DNA of 64,000 bases from an uncultured Pseudomonadota bacterium (GTDB taxonomy: Bacteria > Pseudomonadota > Gammaproteobacteria > Steroidobacterales > Steroidobacteraceae), in contig CAIKZZ010000039.1 in NCBI GenBank assembly GCA_903832085.1, positions 1-64,000 of the forward strand. The letters are read 5' to 3'. A program made the position numbers and the translations under genes. This document shows positions 36,242 through 44,974 of this stretch, in pieces. The notes beneath the pieces were generated by a model. The model ran no database searches. It had not been told where the DNA came from and saw only the letters and a list, made by a program, of their open reading frames with translations. Position 1 is the first letter of the stretch; each line of letters starts with the position of its first letter.

Positions 36242-37588
36242 CTAGTGCGCGCTGTGAGCGCGCACGGAAGTGTCCAGCGGCGCGCTGGCATCAATCCCAA
36301 GCCAGCAAGCAGAGCTGGCAAGTACAAATCCAATGCCAATCAGAAACGCCAAGTTCCATTGGCCATGTCCTGATAGATAGGCCACGATCGGCGTCCCAAT
36401 GAGTCCGCCGATGACAGCACCAGCGTTCATGACGCCACACACGATCATGCAGTCCTGACGGCCAATGCTCATCGCCCCACCCCAGAACGCGCCTTCCGAT
36501 AACTCGATGAAACCAAAACACAAGGTGAGAGCGCCGATCGCCGCATACGAGTTTTGAGAGACGACCGTGAGCAGCAATAATGCTCCAGCAATGGGCAGCA
36601 CGACGAGCGGCATCAGCCGATAGCCCCAGCGCGCACCGAGCCGGGTTGAGAGGTTCCCAGTCAGTATTCCGCCACCCAACGCGCCGGCAGCTGATAGCAG
36701 GGGCGGTAGGCTTGCTAGCCATCCACTTTCGAGTACCGAAAAGTGGCGTGCCTGGACGAGGTACAAAAAGCACCAGTTTGAAAGCAAGTAAAACACATAG
36801 TTCATGAGGCCGTACGCGAGTGTGATTAGCAGAACATTACGGTTGGTCAGTAGCTGACACAGCCGTGCGAACGAGATGTTCGCATCGGCGTGAGTACTTG
36901 CAAGAGGTGGTAGATCTGCAAGTTCAGCTGCACTAACGGATGGATGTTCTGCGGGCGAGTTGCGGCCATACCAAGCCCACCCAGCCACCATGATGGCAGC
37001 TGGTAAGCTTGTCCAAATCAACGCCTGTTGCCAGCCGATACGGGTCATTAAAGAGGCGATCAAGGGTGGCGCAAGCGCTGCTCCAAGTCCAAGTCCAGCG
37101 GTTTGCAGTCCCTCAACGAACGCCCATCGAGAGGGTGGAAACCACGCCTCAAAGACGCCAGCCGAGACCGGAAAAATGGCGGCTTGGGCCAAGCCGAGCA
37201 ATAGCTGCAACAGCAGGAGCAGCACAAATAGCGGCTGTCCTGCGAAAAGGTACGGAGCGATCGGCGTTGCAACTGTCGCGAAAAAGGACGCCACTCCCAC
37301 CAGCACCAAGGTGTAGCGGGCGCCTTTGCGTTGCCCGAACACACCGGCTGGTAGTTGCAAGAGCAGGTATCCGACAATGAATGCTTGCTGCAACCAGCCA
37401 ATCTGCATTTGGCTTAAGCCCAACTGTGGCATCATCGGTTCAGCTGCCACCGTTAAGCTTTTCTGTTGAATGTAGGCAAAAAACCCGAAGCCAAACATAA
37501 AGGAAAACATGCGCCATCTGACAAGACGCATCGTGCTGAGCCAAGTGTTTTTTATGGCGCTGTGGTCGTTAGGGGAGGAGCCCATCAT
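36242..37588 (-). CDS. Major facilitator superfamily transporter (ACS-like)
   Basis: This is an inner-membrane permease of 448 aa with about twelve hydrophobic helices. The start has tandem ATGs and GAGG upstream. Loop 2-3 reads LPAGVFGQRKGARYTLVLVG, the MFS A-type motif G-x3-D/R-R-x-G-R modified, and a large loop divides the two six-helix halves. The overall look (AVAAEPMMPQLGLSQMQIGW) resembles the anion:cation symporter group that takes up organic acids. It starts 13 bp after the second ammonia-lyase-like gene stop, so the two are probably co-transcribed with the TonB receptor. Confidence 0.88.
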   Translation of the reverse strand: MMGSSPNDHSAIKNTWLSTMRLVRWRMFSFMFGFGFFAYIQQKSLTVAAEPMMPQLGLSQMQIGWLQQAFIVGYLLLQLPAGVFGQRKGARYTLVLVGVASFFATVATPIAPYLFAGQPLFVLLLLLQLLLGLAQAAIFPVSAGVFEAWFPPSRWAFVEGLQTAGLGLGAALAPPLIASLMTRIGWQQALIWTSLPAAIMVAGWAWYGRNSPAEHPSVSAAELADLPPLASTHADANISFARLCQLLTNRNVLLITLAYGLMNYVFYLLSNWCFLYLVQARHFSVLESGWLASLPPLLSAAGALGGGILTGNLSTRLGARWGYRLMPLVVLPIAGALLLLTVVSQNSYAAIGALTLCFGFIELSEGAFWGGAMSIGRQDCMIVCGVMNAGAVIGGLIGTPIVAYLSGHGQWNLAFLIGIGFVLASSACWLGIDASAPLDTSVRAHSAH

Positions 37589-37601
37589 AGTGCCATGCGC
37601 C

Positions 37602-39098
37602 TCAGGTGGGTTGGACGGTCGGGAGCAAGTGACCTGACTTCACAAGTTGCACGATCGGACTCATCTGAAACACACGCTGGCCTTCCTGGCCAATCGGTAA
37701 CAGCGGGAGCAAGGCTTGGTGTACACGTCGCACCCCAACTCCCAGACAGTCGCTTGGAATACCGCGGCGCGCAATGGCCCATGTGCCAACTGCGAGTTCC
37801 ACCGTTGCGAGTTCCCAAGCGCGCTCGATCACTGTTTGCGTTTGCGCGACGGACAACGGGGTGAGACTCGTGAGGTCCTCGACGCTATCTGACATATGAC
37901 CGACATAATGCAATAAGACTGGCGCTGCTGCTGCCAAGAGCGTCCCTAAGCGCGCTGACGCGATGTAGTGCAGGTTGGTGGATACCACGCCGCCGTCGGC
38001 TTCGCCCTCGGCAGCAAGCCCAACTGGTAACCCCGTGAAGGGTGCGGACTGCACTTTAAGGCTGCGTTCGATGCTCTGTTGTGCTGCTTTTGCCAAAGTT
38101 TGGCGCAATGTATCCATGGCGACTGTGGGTAACATCGATGCCATGCTTGACGAGGAATATAGAGTGTCTGTTGCAAGATCAACGAGTGGGTTATCGCTTG
38201 TTGAGTTAATTTCGTTTTCAAACTGTGTTTGCGCCCACTCCCAAGCCTCGTAGGCCGCACCTTGAACTTGCGTGATGCTGCGCAGGCTCATCGGATCTTG
38301 TAAAAATCGAGCGGTTTCCGGTCGATGCAGGTCGCTACCCGTTAGATGGTGCAGTAGGGACTCGCGTGCCCGCGCCTGACCCCGGCCGCGAAATCCGCCT
38401 GCGGCTCCCGCTAGGTGAGCTGTGATGCCGCCCCGAAAACCCTCGAGTGAGGTGGCCGCTGCCAAATCAAATGTCCGTAGCAGTTGTTCTACTTCAACCA
38501 GAGTTAAGGCGCCGTGTGCCAATCCGAATGCATTGTTGTCAATTAAGGAAACAGACTCCTTCGGCGCAAGGCTAAATGAGTTCTTGAGAATGGCTGGGCT
38601 GCCTTCGAAAGATATGCCAAGCAGCCCAAGGCTTAGCTGTGACAGCGGAGTCAGATCAGCAACGCCATTGGAGGTATCGCGCCGCACGATGGGTAATGGA
38701 CCGGCTGCGTATAGCTCAATGAGGCGTTCCACGAGAGCGGGGCGCACTCCGGTTGCGCCACTAGCTGTATTGTTGATGAGGATCAGCAGCGCCGCCCTAA
38801 CAACTTCTGAAGGATAGGCCTCACCAGGATAGTCCGTCGATTCGCTAATAATCATGCGATTACTAAAGTTTGCTAACGCGTCGCCACTGACAGCAACGGA
38901 CTTTTGCGAGCCTATGCCGGTTGTAGCGCCATAGATTGGCTGGCCTGCAGCTAGCGCACGCTCAACAATGTCGCGGCCTTGGCGTACGCGTTCAGCAGCC
39001 TCAGCCGATAGAGTAAGTTGCGTCGCTTGTTTCGATAAGGCATGCAGTCGGTGGATGGTCAGTCCCTGACCATTGATGACTGTTGATGATTGCTTCAC
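37602..39098 (-). CDS. Second HAL/PAL-family homologue lacking the MIO triad
   Basis: The start codon is GTG at 39098, with AAGGA about 8 nt before it (498 aa). It shows the fold blocks IYGATTGIGSQ, a TSNGVADLTPLSQLSLGLLG segment, LQDPMSLRSITQVQGAA and STSDNPLVD. The segment aligned to the MIO site (SVGASGDLAPL) reads TSNGVADLTPL, so Ala-Ser-Gly is replaced by Gly-Val-Ala and no MIO can form. Other active-site positions also differ: the HAL Tyr is Met and the QEDH block is absent. It is much diverged from the other copy in this window. TonB receptor, this gene and the MFS gene form one minus-strand operon. Confidence 0.85.
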   Translation of the reverse strand: MKQSSTVINGQGLTIHRLHALSKQATQLTLSAEAAERVRQGRDIVERALAAGQPIYGATTGIGSQKSVAVSGDALANFSNRMIISESTDYPGEAYPSEVVRAALLILINNTASGATGVRPALVERLIELYAAGPLPIVRRDTSNGVADLTPLSQLSLGLLGISFEGSPAILKNSFSLAPKESVSLIDNNAFGLAHGALTLVEVEQLLRTFDLAAATSLEGFRGGITAHLAGAAGGFRGRGQARARESLLHHLTGSDLHRPETARFLQDPMSLRSITQVQGAAYEAWEWAQTQFENEINSTSDNPLVDLATDTLYSSSSMASMLPTVAMDTLRQTLAKAAQQSIERSLKVQSAPFTGLPVGLAAEGEADGGVVSTNLHYIASARLGTLLAAAAPVLLHYVGHMSDSVEDLTSLTPLSVAQTQTVIERAWELATVELAVGTWAIARRGIPSDCLGVGVRRVHQALLPLLPIGQEGQRVFQMSPIVQLVKSGHLLPTVQPT

Positions 39099-39122
39099 GC
39101 TACGTATCCTTAGTGACAGAGT

Positions 39123-41726
39123 CTAAAAGCGTTGGCGATACTGGAGGCCAGCACTAAATGGACGCAGTGTTGCTACACGCGGTGTTAAAAAACCCGTGCT
39201 TGCGTCATGTGAGGGGTAAGAGCTTGGATTAAAGTCCCCCAGGTTTGGACGTGCTTGAGTGAGGTTAATGGCATATATCGAGAGTTCTGCGGTGCCAAAG
39301 CGCAGGCCCGCATGTGCATTGAGCAGTGAGTAGCCGCTACGCCGCGGAGCAAAGCCCTGCAGGTTCGTATCGCTAGCGGATGGGCATGGAAAAAACTGGT
39401 AGCCAGTAGGGTAGTCTGACGCGGGGTAGTCATTGGGCAAACCATTCGGCCCTACATTGAGCTGGCAGGCTGCCGTTCCAGAATAACTTGCACCAACGTA
39501 ACTACCGTCGAGCGTGTAGAAACTCGTGAGCGCGGCGGTCAGCGGTACGGTGAAAGTCGCACTCGCGTTTGCGGTGATTTTGGGTGTGTTGTACACCGGT
39601 GAGCCTGAGGGCTGCCAATATAGAGCACCATTAGTAATGATTGCTTCTTGGTAGCCAATTCCTACATGCAAATCGAGATACTGTGTGGGTTTCGCATCCG
39701 CTTCAAGCTCAGCGCCGCGGACGCGCGCATCGCCCGCATTCACTGCCAGAGTGATTTGGCTGACCGGTGCCACGATGGTTTGCTGAATATTTGACCAGTT
39801 CATCTGAAAGAGGGCGCCTGTCAGTACGAGTTTGCCGTCGAGCAATGAGCTTTTCCCGCCGATCTCATAGTTGCGTACCACGTCGGAGGTAAAGGTGGTC
39901 GGTGTGTTTGGTGTTTGATGAATCGCGTCAAAAAATGATTGCGGGCCAGTGGGTAGAGGGACACCGGCGCCTCCCGAACGAAATCCCTTCGAGAAGGAGG
40001 CGTAGAGCATGGCTAGTGGGCTTAGGGTGTATTTGACGGCAAGTTTTGGGTTAAAGCCTGCTTGACGCGTGTCAGGGACTTTAATTTGCAGTTCAGAGAA
40101 GTTCAAAGCACCTGCCGCGAAGGCGTTGCCGCTTTGTGTCTGATGGTAGTACCGACCTCCCGCCGTTATCTCGAACTGCGCGATCTGGTAGTACAGTTCA
40201 CCGAACAAGGCGGCATCGCGATGATAGCTTGGTTGCCAAGATTTCCAGCCGATAGCGCTTCCATAGGTGGAACAGCTGGTATCGCCTACGACGGTACGGC
40301 AATACGACTGAGGAGTGGTCGACCCATAAAAGTAGTTGTTCGCATCAGTTGCGCCCTGGTCGGTGTTAAGACCAAGTTGCTGGATCAAGGGAGAACTGCC
40401 GGAGTTGATTTGAGTGTCGGAGAAGGATCGTGACAAATAAACGCCGCCAACCCCCGATAAACCGATGCGCTTGTTTTCAAAGCTGATACGCGTCTCACTG
40501 GTCGTGCGGCGGTTGCTGACAATCTCTGTCCATGGCCACGCTACATTATTGGTATACAGGTTACTGATACCAGCATATGGGAACACATTGGGATCTGTGA
40601 CGGATGCGGCGCCTGCCCAGTCACTAACGAAGGCATCCCTGGTGCCTTCACTGCCGTCCTCGATCTGTGTCGCGCGGCGATCAAAGTAGCTTAAAGACTC
40701 AGTGATGGTGTAGTTACTGCTCTTGTAACTGATTTGCAAGGAGGGGAGATAGAAACGGTCGCGCGCCTGTTCAGCAACGTCATTGGTGCGGTTCATGGTC
40801 AATGAGGGCACGGTGAAACCCGGTAGCGGTGCGTAGGGAGCCAGCCAGCCAGCAGAGTCTGTTGCCTGTGCCATAAAGCGTAACAGCGCATCTAGGCGGT
40901 CATTGACAATCCAGCGCAGGGCTAAGGAACCTCCCCAGGCTTTCTGGGCACCATAGTTACCAGTGTTGGCCGTGACGGCGCCGTTTGTAGGATCCGTAGC
41001 AGTTCGGTGTAGGTAGCCACCGTCGTGATTGTAAAATCCGACGACCCGGGCCACGAGCGTCTCGGGTATGAGGGTTTTTGAGCCTGCCATGTCAAACCCG
41101 TAGTCCGGTGAACCGGCACCAGAAGTGCCACCGAGGCGGCTACTGAAATGCCGATCGTCAATGCCGGGTGTGGGGGTGACCGTGATTAGGCGCAAGTTGC
41201 CACCGAGCGAACTTTGGCCGAACAGCGTTCCTTGGGGGCCTTTTAAGACTTCGATGCGCGCGATATCAACGACCCTAGGGTCTAGGCTGTCTGGGACCGG
41301 TGTGTCGTCAATATAAAGACCCGTCGTGCCTACCCCTGAAACCCCTCTGATGGCGACGGTGTGAGAATCCACGTAGCCGTAGTTTGCGGTGCCATAGGAA
41401 AACGTCATGTTTGGGGTTTTCGTGGCGTAGTCATTAAAAGAACGAATATCGAGCTTGTCTAACTCTGCTTGTGAAAATGCAGTAATGCTGACCGGCACGC
41501 TAAGTACCGACTCGTCTTTTTTACGCGCAGTGACAGTGATCTCTTCCAGCATGTTGCCGGCGACGGCTGACAGATCAGCGCTCTGCGCAGTTGGCGCGAG
41601 TGACAAGCAGCTGATAGAGCAAAAGGTGACAAGCGTTACGTCGCGGAAACGACCAGCGATGCCGCGTCGCTGGACTCGCTGATACCAAAACTTTCGTCTG
41701 TCAAAGCCAGTCGTTCCAGTTTGCAT
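39123..41726 (-). CDS. TonB-dependent outer-membrane receptor
   Basis: This is an 867-aa receptor that imports a bulky ligand across the outer membrane using TonB energy. After an N-terminal export region (LVTFCSISCLSLAPTAQSA), a TonB box-like LEEITVTARKKDESVLSVPVS starts the plug domain. The plug continues with RGVSGVGTTGLYIDDTPV and RIEVLKGPQGTLFGQSSLGG; a beta-barrel follows and ends in Phe (LQYRQRF). The sequence resembles receptors used for aromatic or complex substrates in Sphingomonads and relatives, not classic siderophore receptors. It is 24 bp upstream of the ammonia-lyase-like gene and is divergent from the amine dehydrogenase genes. Confidence 0.95.
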   Translation of the reverse strand: MQTGTTGFDRRKFWYQRVQRRGIAGRFRDVTLVTFCSISCLSLAPTAQSADLSAVAGNMLEEITVTARKKDESVLSVPVSITAFSQAELDKLDIRSFNDYATKTPNMTFSYGTANYGYVDSHTVAIRGVSGVGTTGLYIDDTPVPDSLDPRVVDIARIEVLKGPQGTLFGQSSLGGNLRLITVTPTPGIDDRHFSSRLGGTSGAGSPDYGFDMAGSKTLIPETLVARVVGFYNHDGGYLHRTATDPTNGAVTANTGNYGAQKAWGGSLALRWIVNDRLDALLRFMAQATDSAGWLAPYAPLPGFTVPSLTMNRTNDVAEQARDRFYLPSLQISYKSSNYTITESLSYFDRRATQIEDGSEGTRDAFVSDWAGAASVTDPNVFPYAGISNLYTNNVAWPWTEIVSNRRTTSETRISFENKRIGLSGVGGVYLSRSFSDTQINSGSSPLIQQLGLNTDQGATDANNYFYGSTTPQSYCRTVVGDTSCSTYGSAIGWKSWQPSYHRDAALFGELYYQIAQFEITAGGRYYHQTQSGNAFAAGALNFSELQIKVPDTRQAGFNPKLAVKYTLSPLAMLYASFSKGFRSGGAGVPLPTGPQSFFDAIHQTPNTPTTFTSDVVRNYEIGGKSSLLDGKLVLTGALFQMNWSNIQQTIVAPVSQITLAVNAGDARVRGAELEADAKPTQYLDLHVGIGYQEAIITNGALYWQPSGSPVYNTPKITANASATFTVPLTAALTSFYTLDGSYVGASYSGTAACQLNVGPNGLPNDYPASDYPTGYQFFPCPSASDTNLQGFAPRRSGYSLLNAHAGLRFGTAELSIYAINLTQARPNLGDFNPSSYPSHDASTGFLTPRVATLRPFSAGLQYRQRF

Positions 41727-41811
41727 AAAATGATATTCCAGATCGCTGTATGTCGGTGCGACGGTCTTCGTTGTTCTTGACAGTCGATTTGCTATGGCAG
41801 GGCGCGGAATT

Positions 41812-41841
41812 GATTGCAGACGATTGCAGTTTGATTATACC
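41812..41841 (+). promoter_or_regulatory. Tandem GATTGCAG repeats and candidate promoter before the amine dehydrogenase genes
   Basis: GATTGCAG occurs at 41812-41819 and again at 41822-41829, so the copies are one helical turn apart. The first carries TTGCAG (41814-41819), and TATACC follows at 41836-41841 after a 16-bp spacer, a weak sigma-70 match. The arrangement suggests an activator or repressor site in the region between the receptor gene and the dehydrogenase operon. Confidence 0.35.
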
Positions 41842-41983
41842 TACGCCGAGCTATTTTGTTGCCAAAACACAGCCTGACTACCCAGTCGCGCCATCCTATG
41901 ACACACTTGGTACTCGCCTAGGGGCTACTGATCTGCATGGATGTCCCTTGCATCAGGGCTTAGGACGGCGCAGTGGAGATCGA

Positions 41984-43135
41984 ATGCGTATTTTGCAAAG
42001 CCTGTTAGTCGGGATTGCGATGCTAGGAATGGCTGGCAGCGTGGCAGCGCAGACGAAGCCCCCGTTACCAGCGGAGCAGGTGTCGGTCAATCGACTGCCT
42101 GCCCAAGGGCCTCACTGGGTCTATATCTTCGATGAAGCTCTTAACAACGAGATTGATGCACGTGTTGTGCTATTCGATGCAGATAGCCACCGCACGCTTG
42201 GTCAGATCGACGTGGGTTATTGGGCTAATATTGCGCTCTCTCCGGACGGGAAGACCACTGCAGCAGTCACGACCTATTGGTCACGGGGCAGCCGCGGTAT
42301 ACGCACCGATGTGATTGAGTTTACCGACAACGCCACGTTGTCAGTCAGCGGTGAGGTCGTGCTGCAGCCGAAGCGCCTGCAAGGGCCCATCACGCCATTT
42401 AATGCCAGTTTCAGTCCGGATCAGGCGCTGTTTTATGTGGCCAATTTAACCCCGGCGAGTTCTATCACGCCAGTGGATCTACGCCAAAAGACATTACTAC
42501 CCGAGATTGATACCGACGGTTGTGTGCTGGCGATGGCGACAGGCTTACGCCAAGTGTCCTCGTTATGTGAGAGCGGTCGTCTGCTGAGTGTCACGCTGAA
42601 TGAGGCAGGTCACGAGACCGCAAGAGCGTTATCAGAACCTTTTTTTGATGTCGACAAAGATCCGGTGTTTGTTCAGGGGGTACAACACGGTAGTCAGCTT
42701 TGGTTCGTGTCATTTCTAGGCGATATCTACGGTGTAAACTTCGCCACAGGTGCAGCGCATTTCGATGCGGTTTGGCCGTTGGTATCACCGGCGCTGCGTG
42801 GTCAGTGGCGGCCGGGTGGCACACAGACGATCGCAGTGCAGCCCTACACCCAGCGTCTTTACGTGGCGATGCATAAAGGCGGTGAGGGCACTCATAAGAT
42901 TGGTGGTAGTGAAGTGTGGGCTTTTGATCTTAAGACGCACCGTCGCGTGGGGCGTTTTCTCATTTCGCCGCAGCTTGGTGCTGTAGGCGCTCTACAAGTC
43001 TCTCAGGATGCTGATCCCCGCTTATATGTGGCCACTGATCGTAGTAATTTTTTGGTGCTAGATCCTGCCACAGGTAAAATCTTGCACGTGGAACCTAAAA
43101 TCGCTCAATCACCTTGGTATTTGTTCAACCCATGA
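41984..43135 (+). CDS. aauB: Aralkylamine dehydrogenase heavy chain (TTQ amine dehydrogenase large subunit)
   Basis: The heavy chain is the beta-propeller subunit of periplasmic aromatic amine dehydrogenase and holds no cofactor itself. The ATG at 41984 follows GGAG and is followed by a signal peptide (MRILQSLLVGIAMLGMAGSVAAQ); the open frame upstream is not coding-like. The 383-aa protein has propeller repeats such as WVYIFDEALNNEIDARVVLFDADS, NASFSPDQALFYVANLTP and PRLYVATDRSNFLVLDPATGK. The light-chain gene overlaps its stop codon (ATGA), so the two are translated together. Assignment relies on the propeller and the light chain. Confidence 0.88.
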   Translation: MRILQSLLVGIAMLGMAGSVAAQTKPPLPAEQVSVNRLPAQGPHWVYIFDEALNNEIDARVVLFDADSHRTLGQIDVGYWANIALSPDGKTTAAVTTYWSRGSRGIRTDVIEFTDNATLSVSGEVVLQPKRLQGPITPFNASFSPDQALFYVANLTPASSITPVDLRQKTLLPEIDTDGCVLAMATGLRQVSSLCESGRLLSVTLNEAGHETARALSEPFFDVDKDPVFVQGVQHGSQLWFVSFLGDIYGVNFATGAAHFDAVWPLVSPALRGQWRPGGTQTIAVQPYTQRLYVAMHKGGEGTHKIGGSEVWAFDLKTHRRVGRFLISPQLGAVGALQVSQDADPRLYVATDRSNFLVLDPATGKILHVEPKIAQSPWYLFNP

Positions 43136-43662
43136 CGCAACGTAGTCGTTTTGATGGATGGCTCGAGGTCGCGACGCGTGGAATCGCGCAGCGCACCTCT
43201 CGTCGTAGCTTCTTAGCCAAGCTTGGTATGGTGGTGACTGGCGTTACAGCGCTGCCACTATTGCCAGTGCGGCGAGGTGCCTTAGCCGGCGTCGCTGAGG
43301 CGAGTGATGCGAAGGGTGTGGATGATCCTAATGCGTGCGAGTACTGGAAGTACTGTGCCATCGATGGCTTTCTGTGCGCATGCTGCGGTGGCACATCGTC
43401 GAGTTGCCCGCCTGGGACAACGCCATCGCCAATTACGTGGATCGGTACCTGTCAAAACCCAGGTGATGGACGTGATTACATCGTTTCCTATAATGATTGC
43501 TGCGGAAAAACCAGTTGCGGCAACTGCTTTTGTAATCGAAACGAGCGCGAGAGGCCGCTTTATCGACTGTCGCTGAACAACGATGCAAATTGGTGTATGG
43601 CGAACGACAACCCGAACTACCATTGTTCGGTGTCCGCAATATTAGGTGTTGCCGAAAAGTAG
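43132..43662 (+). CDS. aauA: Aralkylamine dehydrogenase light chain (TTQ cofactor subunit)
   Basis: This subunit carries tryptophan tryptophylquinone and oxidises aromatic amines to aldehydes. It is exported folded: a twin-arginine signal TSRRSFLAKLG is at residues 22-32. The mature part is cysteine-rich (14 Cys) like the Alcaligenes aralkylamine enzyme: FLCACCGG, SPITWIGTC, YNDCCGKTSCG and NNDANWCMAND. The cross-linked Trps are W103 and W154, and the catalytic Asp is D122; their spacings (19 and 51) equal those I recall for that enzyme. Substrates would be tyramine- or phenethylamine-like. Maturation genes (mauD/E/G-type) are not nearby. A stable hairpin overlaps its stop. Confidence 0.93.
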   Translation: MTQRSRFDGWLEVATRGIAQRTSRRSFLAKLGMVVTGVTALPLLPVRRGALAGVAEASDAKGVDDPNACEYWKYCAIDGFLCACCGGTSSSCPPGTTPSPITWIGTCQNPGDGRDYIVSYNDCCGKTSCGNCFCNRNERERPLYRLSLNNDANWCMANDNPNYHCSVSAILGVAEK

Positions 43663-43679
43663 CCCGCCAGACGGGCTAC
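43659..43679 (-). terminator. Terminator hairpin at the end of the light-chain gene / ohr
   Basis: GTAGCCCG (43659-43666) pairs perfectly with CGGGCTAC (43672-43679) around a 5-nt loop. On the minus strand it is followed by TTTTC, so it can end the ohr transcript. It also contains the TAG stop of the light-chain gene. The plus-strand flank has no T-run. Confidence 0.6.
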
Positions 43680-43694
43680 TCGATTGAGCGCTGA

Positions 43695-43711
43695 ACGTGC
43701 CTAAGGCACGT
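43695..43711 (-). terminator. Second hairpin just after ohr
   Basis: ACGTGCC (43695-43701) and GGCACGT (43705-43711) form a 7-bp stem with a TAA loop. It lies right after the ohr stop codon. It may work with the stronger hairpin at 43659-43679. Confidence 0.35.
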
Positions 43712-43717
43712 ACACAG

Positions 43718-44158
43718 CTAGGCCAACGTTAATACCACGTCAATGTTTCCACGTGTCGCTCTAGAGTAAGGGCAGACTTCGTGGGCTGCGTTAATCAAAT
43801 CCTGCGCGATAGCCGGGTCAAGTCCTGGTAGCGCAATCGATAGGGTCGCGGCGATACCAAAGTTGCCGCCGCTTGTCCCTAGCGCGATGCTGGCATCAAT
43901 TGCCGTATCAGCGGGCAGCACAATTTTCTTTAAACCTGCGACATGACCCAGTGCACCCATAAAGCAGGCTGAGTAGCCGGCGGCGAAGAGCTGCTCGGGG
44001 TTCGAGCCCGTGCTGGTTCCTCCCATCGACGCGGGTAGCGCGAGAGTGATGTCTAGGGCCGCATCGTCGCTCACAGCGCGACCATTGCGTCCGCCAGTGG
44101 TGTGCGTATGGGCTGTATAAAACACGGTATCAAGGGAGTTCGGCATGGTTGCATCCAT
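43718..44158 (-). CDS. ohr: Organic hydroperoxide resistance protein (Ohr/OsmC family)
   Basis: Ohr is a thiol peroxidase that reduces organic hydroperoxides (146 aa). The two catalytic cysteines are in YSACFMGAL and HEVCPYSRA. The glycine-rich SMGGTSTGSNPEQLFAAGYSAC block and the GRNGRAVSDD segment match Ohr. The start is ATG at 44158; another ATG lies 12 bp further in. It is the minus-strand neighbour of the amine dehydrogenase genes, whose H2O2-generating activity could explain its location, but this is only an idea. Confidence 0.92.
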   Translation of the reverse strand: MDATMPNSLDTVFYTAHTHTTGGRNGRAVSDDAALDITLALPASMGGTSTGSNPEQLFAAGYSACFMGALGHVAGLKKIVLPADTAIDASIALGTSGGNFGIAATLSIALPGLDPAIAQDLINAAHEVCPYSRATRGNIDVVLTLA

Positions 44159-44432
44159 CGACGGGTGGGGCTTCCATTGTAAGGACTCGCACCAGCAAAT
44201 GCGTCAGCTCTGCGCCATGACCCCAGTCCGCGCTCCTAAGATGTGAATAAGCGCTCGAAGTATTTCTCATAAATACTTGATAGTAATATAAAAACATAAT
44301 TTCAAGCTGTGCATCACGATAGTTCGATAGATTGCGCTCGCCGGGGCGATAATTAACCGATGAGTACTGCATCGTTTAGGACAAGTCTGCTGCTCGACCA
44401 AGATCTGAGCAATGTCAGTCACGGCGCGGTAG

Positions 44433-44957
44433 ATGCCCGCGAAAGTGCAATGGACAGCGTGTGGTGCCTCGCGCGTGGGGCGCAAGGGTATTGGGTTCGC
44501 CGCAGTGTCAGCGGCCAGGCCGCGAGCTAAGGTCGTGGCGGTTCCAGTGACTCCAAAACTCACAGTGGATGTGATTATTGAGTTAACCGACCACCCAAGA
44601 CGCCCTATCGTTGTGATCGAGCGCAAGTATCCACCGCTAGGTTTCGCCTTGCCAGGCGGCTTTGTTGATGTGGGCGAGACTGTTGAAAGAGCTGCCATTC
44701 GCGAGGCACTTGAGGAGACAGGTCTTGTGATTCACTTAGGCCAGCTACTTGGTGTGTATTCCGATCCTGCGCGCGACGCGCGTCTGCACGCGGTCTCCGT
44801 CGTTTTCATGGCAACCGCTGTGGGTGAGCCTGTTGCTGCGGATGATGCGCAAGCAATCCTGCTTGTCGATCCATGCCATCCACCAGTGATGGCCTTTGAT
44901 CATGGAAAGATTCTGCAAGATTATCTTTCGTGTCGGCAAAAGCAAGTTACCGAGTGA
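44433..44957 (+). CDS. NUDIX hydrolase
   Basis: This small pyrophosphohydrolase (174 aa) acts on nucleoside-diphosphate-type compounds. The NUDIX box is complete: GGFVDVGETVERAAIREALEETGL matches GX5EX7REUXEEXGU. The N-terminal 30 residues (PAKVQWTACGASRVGRKG) do not look conserved, so the start could be a downstream GTG near 44535. The stop lies 18 bp before the likely putA start, so co-transcription is possible. Natural substrate unknown. Confidence 0.82.
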   Translation: MPAKVQWTACGASRVGRKGIGFAAVSAARPRAKVVAVPVTPKLTVDVIIELTDHPRRPIVVIERKYPPLGFALPGGFVDVGETVERAAIREALEETGLVIHLGQLLGVYSDPARDARLHAVSVVFMATAVGEPVAADDAQAILLVDPCHPPVMAFDHGKILQDYLSCRQKQVTE

Positions 44958-44974
44958 CGTCACGCTTAATTAAT

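Noticed and set aside
41750-41983. In-frame N-terminal extension of the amine dehydrogenase heavy chain
   Set aside because: The stretch has no coding-like pattern. The ATG at 41984 has a Shine-Dalgarno sequence and a signal peptide right after it, and the region must also hold promoters.
44130-44372. Possible small minus-strand gene between ohr and the NUDIX gene
   Set aside because: It overlaps the start of ohr in another frame, has no recognisable motif and no convincing ribosome binding site.
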